A stretch of DNA of 64,000 nt, taken from positions 248,001 to 312,000 of the forward strand of contig CAVWFN010000007.1 of NCBI GenBank assembly GCA_963754285.1, in the 5' to 3' direction. Each line of letters begins with the position of its first letter. Positions within the stretch are counted from its first letter, which is position 1. Origin of the DNA: RYN-133 sp963754285. Lineage in GTDB: Bacteria > Actinomycetota > Actinomycetes > Mycobacteriales > Jatrophihabitantaceae. A program made the translations under genes and the position numbers. Shown piece by piece: positions 16,458 to 25,463 of the stretch. The notes under the pieces are model-generated. The model saw nothing but the letters and a program-made list of their open reading frames with translations. It was not told the DNA's origin and did not search any database.

Positions 16458-17747
16458 TCACCAGTTCTCGATCGACCGGATGAGGATCTCGGCGATGTCC
16501 TCGTCCGTCGGCGTCCGCGGCGCGATGCTGAGCAGTCGCTGCTGTTTCATCGTCCCCGGCACGAGGTCAGGGATGTCGTCCTCGGTGTAGCCGACAGCGC
16601 CGATGCCGTTCGGGATGCCGATGTCGCGCATCAGATCGATCAGCGCCGACGGCAATCGCTCGGCCGGATCGGTGCGATCGTCGCCGTTCGGTGCGAGCAG
16701 CGCGGCCGCGGTCACGTGCCGCTCAGGTGCACTGTCGAAGGTGAAGCGGAACGCCTGCGGCGCAGTCAGGGACACCGACATGCCGTGCGGCACGATCGGT
16801 TCGTCGGCGGGGTACCCGTCCGGGTGGAACTGCTTGACCATGCCCGCGATCGGATACGCGTTCGCGTGCGGAATGTGCACACCGGAGTTGCCGATCCCCA
16901 TGCCGGCAAAAGTCGCCGCGAGCATCATGTCGCTGCGCGCGTCGACATCAGCGCCGCCGTCGTGCACCGCCTTGCGGAACGACCGGGCAGCCAGCCGCAT
17001 CGCCTTCTCGCTCCACATGTCCGAGATCGGGTTCGATCCGCAGTAGGTGACGCGCTCGTCCGCCTGCTTGCGCGTGTAGGTCTCGTACCAGCGCGCCGTG
17101 TACGACTCGAGGGCGTGGCACACGATGTCCATGCCGGAGCACGCCGTCACCTCTGGCGGCAACGACATCGTGAGCAGCGGGTCGATGATCGCCAGCGTCG
17201 GACGCAAGCGCCAATGGCTGATGCCGGACTTCACGCGCATCGACAAGATGTCGAGCACGCAGACCGCGGTGCTCTCCGAACCGGTGCCGGCCGTGGTCGG
17301 GACGGCGATGAGCGGCTTGAGTTGCCCGCGGGGCGCGGCCGCGCGTCCGATAGGAGCATTGATGTAGTCGATCAACTCGCCGCCCTCGGTTGCGAGGAGG
17401 TTGACCGCCTTCGCGGTGTCGATCGACGAACCGCCGCCGACGGCGACGAAGCCGTCCCACGGGCCTTGTTCGCGTGCATAGCCGGCGGCCTTGTCGATGC
17501 TGTCGTCGGTCGGCTCGACGTGCACACCGTCGAAGATCTCCGACGCGATGCGGTACTTCGCAAGTTGATCCTGGATGCGTTGCGGGATTCCGATCGCATT
17601 GACGCCGGGATCGGTGATGATCAGCACCCGCTTGACGTCGAACTGGCTCAGCTCGAAGCCGATCTCGTCCAGCGCGCCGGCACCGAACTTCAGCGGCGGT
17701 GCGCCCCAGGTGAAGATCGTCTCATCGGTGCGGCTGGTCTCGGTCAC
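16458..17747 (-). CDS. Iron-containing alcohol dehydrogenase, hydroxyacid-oxoacid transhydrogenase-like
   Basis: The 429-residue protein is a group III Fe-dependent dehydrogenase: GGGSSIDTAKA (nucleotide binding), TTAGTGSESTAVCV, and metal ligands in GMDIVCHALES and HIPHANAYPI. The C-terminal half with VPHGMSVSLTAPQAF and the WRLRP insert fits the ADHFE1/HOT branch, which transfers reducing equivalents from 4-hydroxybutyrate to 2-oxoglutarate. The substrate is inferred from family only. I chose GTG 17747, 7 bases after a TAGGGT hexamer; the frame is open to 17792, which would add 15 residues. Confidence 0.85.
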   Translation of the reverse strand: MTETSRTDETIFTWGAPPLKFGAGALDEIGFELSQFDVKRVLIITDPGVNAIGIPQRIQDQLAKYRIASEIFDGVHVEPTDDSIDKAAGYAREQGPWDGFVAVGGGSSIDTAKAVNLLATEGGELIDYINAPIGRAAAPRGQLKPLIAVPTTAGTGSESTAVCVLDILSMRVKSGISHWRLRPTLAIIDPLLTMSLPPEVTACSGMDIVCHALESYTARWYETYTRKQADERVTYCGSNPISDMWSEKAMRLAARSFRKAVHDGGADVDARSDMMLAATFAGMGIGNSGVHIPHANAYPIAGMVKQFHPDGYPADEPIVPHGMSVSLTAPQAFRFTFDSAPERHVTAAALLAPNGDDRTDPAERLPSALIDLMRDIGIPNGIGAVGYTEDDIPDLVPGTMKQQRLLSIAPRTPTDEDIAEILIRSIENW

Positions 17748-17754
17748 CTTCGCC

Positions 17755-17760
17755 ACCCTA
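17755..17760 (-). promoter_or_regulatory. Leaderless -10 hexamer (TAGGGT) for the iron alcohol dehydrogenase
   Basis: Minus-strand TAGGGT is followed by 7 bases and GTG 17747, deciding the start over the upstream in-frame codon at 17792. Confidence 0.55.
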
Positions 17761-17818
17761 GAGAATGCGGCGGCCGTGACCTCGTCGATCACGGCCGCCC
17801 GTCCTCGCGCTCAGTGGA

Positions 17819-18097
17819 TCAATGCCGCACGGTGTGCCGGCTGCCCATCCGCGTGTACACGAGCAGCACGATGACCGCGCCGATGATGGAGCCGATGATC
17901 CCCGACGGCTGGATGAAGCCGCTCGCGGAGTCCTTGTGGAAGAGCAGGTAGCCGAGGAACCCGCCGACGAACGACCCGATGATCCCCAAAACGATCGTCA
18001 TGAGAATGCCGATGTCCTGCCGGCCGGGGATCAGCAGCCGGGCAATGGCTCCCGCGATGAGGCCGACGACGATGAGGCCGATGATCAGTCCGAGCAT
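17819..18097 (-). CDS. GlsB/YeaQ/YmgE-family stress membrane protein
   Basis: The 92-residue protein is nearly all membrane: three Gly-rich hydrophobic segments (LIIGLIVVGLIAGAIARLLIPG, TIVLGIIGSFVGGFLGYLL, IIGSIIGAVIVLLVY) with the family motif GxxGxxxGG. These 'transglycosylase-associated' proteins are general-stress induced; the catalytic name is historical and no catalytic residues are seen. It is divergent from the LuxR-type regulator across a region with two CACCCCTAGG sites, so the regulator may control it. Confidence 0.9.
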   Translation of the reverse strand: MLGLIIGLIVVGLIAGAIARLLIPGRQDIGILMTIVLGIIGSFVGGFLGYLLFHKDSASGFIQPSGIIGSIIGAVIVLLVYTRMGSRHTVRH

Positions 18098-18151
18098 GAT
18101 TGAGCCCTTTCAGTTGAGTCGCACGGTTTGGTGCGCTTGGTCCCACGAAAG

Positions 18152-18183
18152 CACCCCTAGGGATGGAGCAATACACCCCTAGG
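18152..18183. promoter_or_regulatory. Two direct CACCCCTAGG sites in the glsB-luxR divergent region
   Basis: CACCCCTAGG occurs at 18152-18161 and 18174-18183, 22 bases (about two helical turns) apart. The second is part of an imperfect palindrome (CACC-CCTA-GGTG). They lie just upstream of the TATGCT hexamer of the LuxR-type gene, a good place for autoregulation. Confidence 0.45.
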
Positions 18184-18189
18184 TGTGTT

Positions 18190-18195
18190 TATGCT
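18190..18195 (+). promoter_or_regulatory. Leaderless -10 hexamer (TATGCT) for the LuxR-type regulator
   Basis: TATGCT is followed by 6 bases and GTG 18202; this argues against the longer open frame from ATG 18163. Confidence 0.6.
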
Positions 18196-18201
18196 CGGAC
18201 C

Positions 18202-18855
18202 GTGGCGCCGATCCTCATCGCACTCGTGGACGACTACGACGTCGTGTTGACGGGGATCGCGAGCATGCTCGACCCCTATCGCGACCGAGTCATGGTCGCC
18301 GAGATCGACGCCAACAAGACGCTGCACGACCGCGTCGACATCGCGCTCTACGACTCCTTCGCCCAGCCGGAGAGCGACCACGACGAGATCGAGGTGCTCC
18401 TGCAGAGCAAGCGTGCCCACCGGGTCGTGGTCTACACGTGGAACTTCCATCCCGACCTGATCGACAGCGCCCGCCAGCGTGGTGCGCACGGCTACCTCTC
18501 CAAGACCCTCCCGGCGCGCGATCTGGTCGCCGCGCTCGAGGCCGTCCATGCCGGCGAGACGGTGATCAGCGACCCACCCTCGCGCGCGCGTCCCTCGGTG
18601 GGGCACGACTGGCCAGGGCGTCGCGAGGGCCTGACCGACCGCGAGGCCGAGATCCTCGCGCTGATCACGCAGGGCAAGAACAACGCCGAGGTCGCCGCGC
18701 TGACCTTCCTGAGTCCGAACACGATCAAGTCCTACATCCGCACGATCTATCGCAAGATCGGTGCCGCGAGCCGCACGCAGGCCGTGCTGTGGGGCGTCAA
18801 GCACGGGTTCGAGCCGGATCACCACCGCATCGACCACTGGCGCGGCGGCCCCTGA
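18202..18855 (+). CDS. LuxR/NarL-type response regulator
   Basis: The protein has 217 residues. The N-terminal receiver domain has the acidic pair Asp10-Asp11, a probable phospho-acceptor Asp51 (LYDSF), a Thr in VVVYTW and Lys in YLSKTL. The C-terminal helix-turn-helix is LTDREAEILALITQGKNNAEVAALTFLSPNTIKSYIRTIYRKIG. No histidine kinase gene adjoins it, so its partner is unknown. Neighbouring stress-type membrane gene and tandem promoter sites suggest a stress role by inference. Confidence 0.9.
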   Translation: MAPILIALVDDYDVVLTGIASMLDPYRDRVMVAEIDANKTLHDRVDIALYDSFAQPESDHDEIEVLLQSKRAHRVVVYTWNFHPDLIDSARQRGAHGYLSKTLPARDLVAALEAVHAGETVISDPPSRARPSVGHDWPGRREGLTDREAEILALITQGKNNAEVAALTFLSPNTIKSYIRTIYRKIGAASRTQAVLWGVKHGFEPDHHRIDHWRGGP

Positions 18856-18867
18856 CAAGGCGGCGCC

Positions 18868-18873
18868 TACGAT
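18868..18873 (+). promoter_or_regulatory. Leaderless -10 hexamer (TACGAT) for the saccharopine-dehydrogenase-like gene
   Basis: TACGAT is followed by 8 bases and ATG 18882, within the 26-base gap after the LuxR-type gene. Confidence 0.45.
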
Positions 18874-18881
18874 TGCGATTC

Positions 18882-20045
18882 ATGACAGCGCCGCGCGACG
18901 ACCGCCCCTACGACGTCGTTCTGCTGGGGGCGACGGGCTTCGCCGGGAAGCTGACGGCTGACTACCTCGCACGGTCCGCGCCGGCTGACACGCGGTGGGC
19001 AATAGCGGGTCGCAACGCAGACAAGCTGGCTGCGGTGCGTGACTCGCTGCCCGGAACGGCGGACGTCGTCACCGCGGACGTGACGGACGAGCAGTCGCTG
19101 CGCCGGCTGGCTTCGCAGACACGGGTCTTGGCAACAACGGTCGGGCCGTACATCCGCTACGGCGACGGCGTCGTCGCCGCGTGTGCTGCGAGCGGCACCG
19201 ACTACCTCGACCTCACCGGAGAGCCCGAGTTCATCGACACCAGCTACGTCCGGCACCACCGGACCGCGCTCGACACCGGAGCGCGGCTGGTGCACGCCGC
19301 GGGATTCGACTCGATCCCGCACGACCTCGGCGCGCTGTTCACGGTCGAACAGCTGCCCGCGGACGTCCCGATCGAGGTCAGTGGATACGTCCGTGCCAAC
19401 GCGGCGATCTCAGGTGGCACGTTCCATTCGGCGGTCACCGGGTTCTCGCGGACGAGGCAGACCGCGGCTGCTGCTCGAGAACGAAAGAAGATCGAGACCC
19501 GGCAGAGCGAGCGCTCCGTTCGAGCCGTCAGTGGCCGTCCGCACCGCGACCCGTCCCAGCACGGGTGGGCGTTGCCGCTGCCGACGGTCGATCCGCAGAT
19601 CGTCGCGCGCTCGGCCCGTGCACTCGAGCGGTACGGCCCGGACTTCCGGTACTCGCACTACGCATCGCTGCCGAACCTGCCGCTGGCAGCTGGGGTTCCG
19701 ATCGGAGTCGGCCTGCTGTTCGGAGTCGCGCAGGTGCCGCCCGCGCGCCGCGCGATCCTGTCACGCCTGTCGCCCGGGGACGGACCGTCCGCGGCCAAGC
19801 GCGCGAAGAGCTGGTTCACCGTCACGTTCGTCGGCACCGGCGGCGGCGAGCGTGTTGTCACGCGAGTCTCGGGCGGCGACCCCGGCTACGACGAGACCGC
19901 GAAGATGCTCGCGGAATCCGCGCTGTGCCTCGCCTTCGACGACCTGCCGGACACGAGCGGTCAGGTGACGACCGCTGCCGCGATGGGCGACGCGTTGATC
20001 GAGCGGCTCACCAAAGCCGGCATGGGCTTCGAGGTCATCTCGTAG
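18882..20045 (+). CDS. Saccharopine dehydrogenase-like NAD(P) oxidoreductase (trans-acting enoyl reductase type)
   Basis: The 387-residue protein begins with a Rossmann motif, VVLLGATGFAGKLTADYL, then WAIAGRN, TTVGPYIRYGDGVVAACAASGTDYLDLTGEPEF and AAGFDSIPHDLGALF, all characteristic of the actinobacterial family that includes mycobacterial trans-acting enoyl reductases for glycolipid synthesis. The C-terminus has FTVTFVGTGGG and DPGYDETAKMLAESALCLA. The substrate here is unknown because no polyketide synthase is nearby. Confidence 0.85.
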   Translation: MTAPRDDRPYDVVLLGATGFAGKLTADYLARSAPADTRWAIAGRNADKLAAVRDSLPGTADVVTADVTDEQSLRRLASQTRVLATTVGPYIRYGDGVVAACAASGTDYLDLTGEPEFIDTSYVRHHRTALDTGARLVHAAGFDSIPHDLGALFTVEQLPADVPIEVSGYVRANAAISGGTFHSAVTGFSRTRQTAAAARERKKIETRQSERSVRAVSGRPHRDPSQHGWALPLPTVDPQIVARSARALERYGPDFRYSHYASLPNLPLAAGVPIGVGLLFGVAQVPPARRAILSRLSPGDGPSAAKRAKSWFTVTFVGTGGGERVVTRVSGGDPGYDETAKMLAESALCLAFDDLPDTSGQVTTAAAMGDALIERLTKAGMGFEVIS

Positions 20046-20079
20046 CTGCTGTCTTCAGCCGGCCCGCGGTCGGTTCGGA

Positions 20080-20275
20080 CGACTTTGCACCCGGCATCGT
20101 CGTCGCGGGGCCACGCACTTTGCACCCGGCATCGTCGCTCGCCGCCCGCGGCCACGCACTTTGCACCCGGCAATGTCGCTCGCCGCCCGCGGCCACGCAC
20201 TTTGCACCCGGCAATGTCGCTCGCCGCCCGCGGCCACGCACTTTGCACCCGGCAATGTCGCTCGAGGCGCCTAGT
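20080..20275. repeat. 41-bp tandem repeat, about 4.5 copies
   Basis: Units beginning GCACTTTGCACCCGGCA start at 20115, 20156, 20197 and 20238, exactly 41 bases apart; a diverged copy precedes them at about 20080 and the last is cut by 20275. The copies are nearly identical with no variable spacers. The array fills the convergent gap between the reductase gene and ychF. Short open frames across it are translation artefacts of the repeat. Confidence 0.9.
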
Positions 20276-20288
20276 TGATCTCCGATGA

Positions 20289-20311
20289 CGACTTTGCCAG
20301 GTGCAAAGTCG
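20289..20311 (-). terminator. Hairpin just after ychF, possible terminator
   Basis: CGACTTTGC and its reverse complement GCAAAGTCG form 9-bp arms around a 5-base loop, 5 bases past the ychF stop. Its ACTTTGC core is shared with the neighbouring 41-bp repeat, suggesting a common origin. Confidence 0.5.
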
Positions 20312-20315
20312 ACGC

Positions 20316-21389
<1,074 letters not shown>

Positions 21390-21396
21390 TGGCGGA

Positions 21397-21402
21397 AGTC
21401 TA
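21397..21402 (-). promoter_or_regulatory. Leaderless -10 hexamer (TAGACT) for ychF
   Basis: Minus-strand TAGACT is followed by 7 bases and GTG 21389. Confidence 0.6.
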
Positions 21403-21444
21403 CGGTTCCCGGAAATTGTCGGACGGTGCTGTCACCCTCACGGC

Positions 21445-22536
21445 ATGGAACTGATGATCATCGTGGTCGTGCTGGCTGCCGGTGTGGCGATCGGGTGGCT
21501 GCTCGCGTCCCAGCACGCGAACGTGCGATCTCGCACGGGCGACGTGCTGCGCGATGCGATCGGCGCCGAGGCGGCCGACGCGCTCGAGGCCGTGCAGGCG
21601 CAGCTGGTTTCGCTCGAACGCGGCCGGGCCGGCTCCGAGGCCACGTTGCAGGAACAGCTGCGCGCAATGGCCGAGACCTCGAAGCAACTCCGTCTCGAAA
21701 CCGCGCAGCTGGTGACCGCGTTACGCGCGCCGCAGATCCGTGGCCGGTGGGGCGAGCTGCAACTCGAGCGGGTCGTCGAGGCGGCCGGCATGTCCGAGCA
21801 CGTCGACTACGTGACGCAGGTGTCGAGCGGCGGCGCGGGCGCCGTGCTGCGTCCCGATCTCGTCGTGCGACTCACCGGCGGCAAGCAGATCGTCGTCGAC
21901 TCGAAAGTCGCATTCAGTGCCTACCTCGAGGCGATGGAGGCGCGGGACGAGCGCACCCAGTCCGAGCGCCTGCGCGCGCACGCTCGACAGCTGCGCCAGC
22001 ACGTCGATCAGCTGGCCGGCAAGGAGTACTGGCGCCGATTCACGCCGAGCCCGGAGTTCGTCGTGTGCTTCGTCCCGGCCGATGTCTTCCTCGACGCGGC
22101 CCTGCGCGAGGATCCCGATCTGCTCGAGCACGCGTTCGCGCGCGACGTCGTGCTGGCGACACCGTCGACGTTGATCGCGGTGTTGCGAACGATCGGCTAC
22201 ACCTGGCGCCAAGAGGCATTGGCCGAGAACGCTGCGGCGATTCATGAGCTGGGACGTGAGCTGTACCGGCGCATCTCGACGATGGGCGGCCACGTCGACA
22301 AGCTCGGTCGCAGTCTGAGCGCCTCCGTGTCGGCCTACAACGAAGCAGTCGGCTCGCTCGAACGGCGCGTCGTGTCGACTGCGCGTCGCATGAGCGAGCT
22401 CGGCGTGGTCGCACCCGGCACACCGTTGACCGCGGCCGAACCGTTGCTTGATGCCGTGCCGCGTCCGCTCAGCGCGGCCGAATTCGTGGAGCCGAGGCTG
22501 GTTCCGCTGCACCGGGTCGAACGCGACCACGCGTGA
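21445..22536 (+). CDS. rmuC: RmuC-family DNA recombination protein
   Basis: The 363-residue protein has one N-terminal membrane anchor (LMIIVVVLAAGVAIGWLLA), a coiled-coil segment, then the PD-(D/E)XK-like RmuC domain: RAPQIRGRWGELQLERVVEAAGM, RPDLVVRL, IVVDSKVAFSAYLEA and FVPADVFLDAA. RmuC limits inversion-type rearrangement at short inverted repeats in E. coli. ATG 21445 is chosen because the anchor starts there; the frame is open upstream within the antisense of ychF. Confidence 0.92.
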   Translation: MELMIIVVVLAAGVAIGWLLASQHANVRSRTGDVLRDAIGAEAADALEAVQAQLVSLERGRAGSEATLQEQLRAMAETSKQLRLETAQLVTALRAPQIRGRWGELQLERVVEAAGMSEHVDYVTQVSSGGAGAVLRPDLVVRLTGGKQIVVDSKVAFSAYLEAMEARDERTQSERLRAHARQLRQHVDQLAGKEYWRRFTPSPEFVVCFVPADVFLDAALREDPDLLEHAFARDVVLATPSTLIAVLRTIGYTWRQEALAENAAAIHELGRELYRRISTMGGHVDKLGRSLSASVSAYNEAVGSLERRVVSTARRMSELGVVAPGTPLTAAEPLLDAVPRPLSAAEFVEPRLVPLHRVERDHA

Positions 22537-22644
22537 CCTGACTCACATGACGATCGGTCGAGTGATGGGAGGCCCCGTGACACGCGGCCCGTGAATCGCC
22601 TGAGCGGGGTCCGCACAATCAGCATGCCGGGCGGGTAAACAAGT

Positions 22645-22650
22645 TACGGT
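22645..22650 (+). promoter_or_regulatory. Probable -10 hexamer (TACGGT) for the DUF6542 gene
   Basis: TACGGT lies in the 151-base gap after rmuC, about 37 bases before the GTG 22688 start, which has its own ribosome site GAAAGG. This gene would therefore have a short leader, unlike many neighbours. Confidence 0.35.
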
Positions 22651-22687
22651 TGGGCAACTTCTTCTTCCCCCGGCGAAAGGCAGCAGC

Positions 22688-23329
22688 GTGGCAGACGCGT
22701 CCTGGGCGCACAGCTCTGGCCGCGACGACGGCTGGGGGCCTTCGACCCCTGTTCGGTCGGCTGCCGCCGATGCTCCGCCAGAGCCCGCGCCGCAGCGCGC
22801 CACGCACAGCCCCCGCGACCTTGCCCCGTCGCGCAACGCCCGTGCGACACGCGCGTCGGGGCGTGCCCGCCAGAGCGATGACGACTGGCAGTCCGGCCCG
22901 CCGCGCGGTCGCTCGGCACCGACGGTCGCCGACCGAGTGCGTGCCGCGACCAACACGGCCCCGCAGTCGGGGCTCCGTGCGTGGGCGGCGTTGCTCGTCC
23001 TGGTCGCGATCATGGTGGTCGGCATCCTGATCGACAGCTTCCGCGGCGAGCAGCTCTCGACCGGCTTCGACCTCGGGATCATCATCGGGTCCGCCGTGGC
23101 GATCCTGACCGTGCGCCGTTCGGGCATGTTCTGGGTCATCGTGAGCCCGCCGATCGTGTACTCGCTCGGCGCAGGCGTGTCGCTGTACGTGCGTTCCGGC
23201 GGCCTGCACGACCGCGGTGTGCTCATCGACGCCGCGACCAACTGGTTGGTCTACGGCTTCCCGGCAATCGCTGCGGCGAGCGCGATCGTCTTGATCGTCG
23301 CCGGTATCCGGCTCATCCTGCGCAAGTAG
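22688..23329 (+). CDS. DUF6542-type membrane protein
   Basis: The first 95 or so residues of this 213-residue protein are disordered and rich in Ala, Pro, Arg and Ser; the remainder holds four membrane segments (AWAALLVLVAIMVVGILI, GFDLGIIIGSAVAILTV, GMFWVIVSPPIVYSLGAGVSLYV, IAAASAIVLIVAGIRLIL). This matches the actinobacterial DUF6542 family of unknown function, which in mycobacteria sits near ispH and ychF as here. Start GTG 22688 has GAAAGG upstream. Confidence 0.75.
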   Translation: MADASWAHSSGRDDGWGPSTPVRSAAADAPPEPAPQRATHSPRDLAPSRNARATRASGRARQSDDDWQSGPPRGRSAPTVADRVRAATNTAPQSGLRAWAALLVLVAIMVVGILIDSFRGEQLSTGFDLGIIIGSAVAILTVRRSGMFWVIVSPPIVYSLGAGVSLYVRSGGLHDRGVLIDAATNWLVYGFPAIAAASAIVLIVAGIRLILRK

Positions 23330-23333
23330 CAGC

Positions 23334-24132
23334 TCAGGGTGCCTGGCAGTTCGGACACCAGAACAGGTTTCGGCCCTCGAGTACCTCGGTGCGGATCTCG
23401 GTGCCGCAGACGCGACAGGGCAGTCCGGTTCGGCGGTAGACGTAGACCGCTTCTTCTCGGGTCAATATGCCTCGGCGCCGCGGTCGATCCTCGGCGCGCA
23501 CCGTCACGATGCGTCCGGTGCGGACACCGGCGGCCATCAGCGTGACGAGGTCGCTCCACATGTCAGCCCAGGTGCCCTCGTCGATGCGCACTCCCGTCCG
23601 GAACGGGTCGAGCCGGTGCCGGTACAGCAGTTCGGCACGGTAGACGTTGCCGATCCCGGCCACGACGCTCTGGTCCATCAACAGCGCGGCGATCGGCCTT
23701 CTTCGATCGCGACAGCCGCGCGTAGGCACGCCCTGGATCGGCATCACGACGCAGCGGATCGGGCCCGAGTCGCGCGAGCAACTCCTTGCGCTCGGCGGGC
23801 AGCAGCAACTCACACGCGATCGGCCCGCGCAGATCCGTCCAGCGTTGGGCCGTCTGCAACCGCAGGCGGATCGCGCCTACCGGATGCGGCGCGACGCCCG
23901 TCCCGCCGGTGAACTTGCCGTACAAGCCGAGATGGATGTGCAGCAGCGGCCCACCCGTGTAGTGGTGCAGAAGGTGCTTGCCCCAGGCCTCCGTACGGCG
24001 CAGCACGTGCCCGTCGATCAATGCCGCGCCGTCGGCGAAGCGACCCTGCGGGCTGCTCGCCGACACGACCTGACGGCCGAACAACTTCTGCTGCTCGCGA
24101 GCGAGGCGATGGAGGGTGTGCCCCTCAGGCAT
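23334..24132 (-). pseudogene. nei: Nei1-type endonuclease VIII DNA glycosylase, frameshifted
   Basis: Nei removes oxidised pyrimidines and cuts the abasic strand. The protein starts MPEGHTLHRLA, giving the catalytic Pro1-Glu2 pair, then GRFADGAALI, WGKHLLHHY, HLGLYGKF and DLRGP. The downstream half, in another frame, has PIAALLMDQSVVAGIGNVYRAE and the zinc finger CRVCG...FWCPNC. A surplus C at 23697-23698 separates them; removing it gives 265 residues, the length of mycobacterial Nei1. The start overlaps the ispH stop by 8 bases. Since all catalytic parts persist, an assembly error is more likely than decay. Confidence 0.85.
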
Positions 24133-25108
24133 TGCGGGCGCGCAATTCGCGCCGCAACTCCTGCGGCAGGGCGAAGGTGAGCCGTTCCTCGGTGTGACTG
24201 ACTTCCTCGAGCGTGCCGTAGCCACGCTCGGCCAGCCAGGCCACGACGTCCTGCACGAGCACATCGGGCACCGACGCCCCGGACGAGAGCCCGACCGAGG
24301 TCACCCCGGCCAGCCACGACTCGTCGATGGCGTCGGCGTTCTCGACGAGGTGAGCCGCCCGCGCGCCGGCGACCTTGGCCACCTCGACCATGCGCACGGA
24401 GTTCGACGAGTTGGCCGACCCGACGACCAGGAACAACTCCACGTCGGGCGCGATCGTCTTGACTGCCGCCTGCCGGTTCTGGGTCGCGTAGCAGATGTCA
24501 TCCGAGGGCGGCGACTGAAGTGACGGGAAGCGTTCGCGAAGCGCATCGACGGTCTGCATCGTCTCGTCGACGGACAGTGTCGTCTGCGACAGCCACACGA
24601 CCTTGTCGGGATCGCGCACCGTCACGGCCTCGACCGACTCGGGCCCGTCCACGATCTGGATGTGCGACGGCGCCTCGCCGCTCGTGCCGACAACTTCCTC
24701 GTGACCCTCGTGACCGATCAGCAAGATGTCGAAGTCGTCGCTGGCGAAGCGGCGCACCTCGTGATGCACCTTGGTCACCAGCGGGCAGGTCGCATCGATC
24801 GCGCGCAGGTTGCGCGCCTTGGCCTGCTCGTGGACCTCGGGCGCGACCCCGTGCGCCGAGAACACGACGATCGATCCCTCGGGCACCTCGTCGTTCTCTT
24901 CGACGAAGATGGCGCCGCGCTTCTCGAGCGCGTGCACGACGTGCAGGTTGTGCACGATCTGCTTGCGCACGTACACGGGGGCGCCGTAGTGCTCGAGCGC
25001 GTGCTCGACGGTCTGCACGGCGCGATCGACGCCGGCGCAGTAACCGCGCGGCTTCGCGAGCAGTACGCGGCCGAGCGGCTCGGTGGGGTTCTCAGGCATC
25101 CCTCTCAT
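24125..25108 (-). CDS. ispH: 4-Hydroxy-3-methylbut-2-enyl diphosphate reductase (IspH/LytB)
   Basis: IspH is the last enzyme of the MEP isoprenoid pathway, making IPP and DMAPP with a [4Fe-4S] cluster. The three cluster cysteines are visible in RGYCAGVDRA, DATCPLV and DDICYATQNRQ, as are HNLHVVHAL, the catalytic Glu region VFSAHGV, and VVGSANSSNS near the C-terminus. Length 327 is typical. ATG 25108 or 25099 are both possible; the long frame to 25258 has no resemblance upstream. uppS at 38 kb uses its products. Confidence 0.95.
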   Translation of the reverse strand: MRGMPENPTEPLGRVLLAKPRGYCAGVDRAVQTVEHALEHYGAPVYVRKQIVHNLHVVHALEKRGAIFVEENDEVPEGSIVVFSAHGVAPEVHEQAKARNLRAIDATCPLVTKVHHEVRRFASDDFDILLIGHEGHEEVVGTSGEAPSHIQIVDGPESVEAVTVRDPDKVVWLSQTTLSVDETMQTVDALRERFPSLQSPPSDDICYATQNRQAAVKTIAPDVELFLVVGSANSSNSVRMVEVAKVAGARAAHLVENADAIDESWLAGVTSVGLSSGASVPDVLVQDVVAWLAERGYGTLEEVSHTEERLTFALPQELRRELRARNA

Positions 25109-25142
25109 GGTACGGACGCCACGAATGCGGCACCCTGGACGC

Positions 25143-25463
25143 ATGCCTCCGCTGCCGTCGCCCCTGCGCGCCGCCCTCGGCCTCGCCGCGACGATGCTGG
25201 ACGAGGCGCGCCATCTGCCGGACAAGGCGATCGAGATGCCGATGCGGGCGGTGAGCACCGCGTTGAAGTACTCACTGCGCGCACAGCAGCGCTACGCCGA
25301 ACTCGCAGCGCGCGGCGACGAGATCATCGCCGCCCGCCAGACCGGCGACGCCGCACCGTCGTGGGCGAAGTTCGACGAGGACGATGACGACGACGCCCCG
25401 CGCCGGCCTCGTCCGTCGGCCTTCGACCAGGTCGACGACGCCGATGAGGAGCCCGCCGACTAG
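25143..25463 (+). CDS. Small acidic-tailed protein, lipid-droplet-associated (Rv1109c-like) family
   Basis: The 106-residue protein has an amphipathic helical start (PLPSPLRAALGLAATMLDEARHLPDKAIEMPMRAVSTALKYS broken by short turns) and an Asp/Glu-rich tail (DEDDDDD). It lies between ispH and xseA exactly as Rv1109c does in M. tuberculosis, whose relatives are annotated as lipid-droplet-associated. Function here is inferred from position and similarity of layout. Its stop overlaps the xseA GTG by one base. Confidence 0.7.
   Translation: MPPLPSPLRAALGLAATMLDEARHLPDKAIEMPMRAVSTALKYSLRAQQRYAELAARGDEIIAARQTGDAAPSWAKFDEDDDDDAPRRPRPSAFDQVDDADEEPAD

Noticed and set aside
20080..20275. CRISPR array
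   Set aside because: The 41-base units follow each other without variable spacers and no cas genes are nearby.
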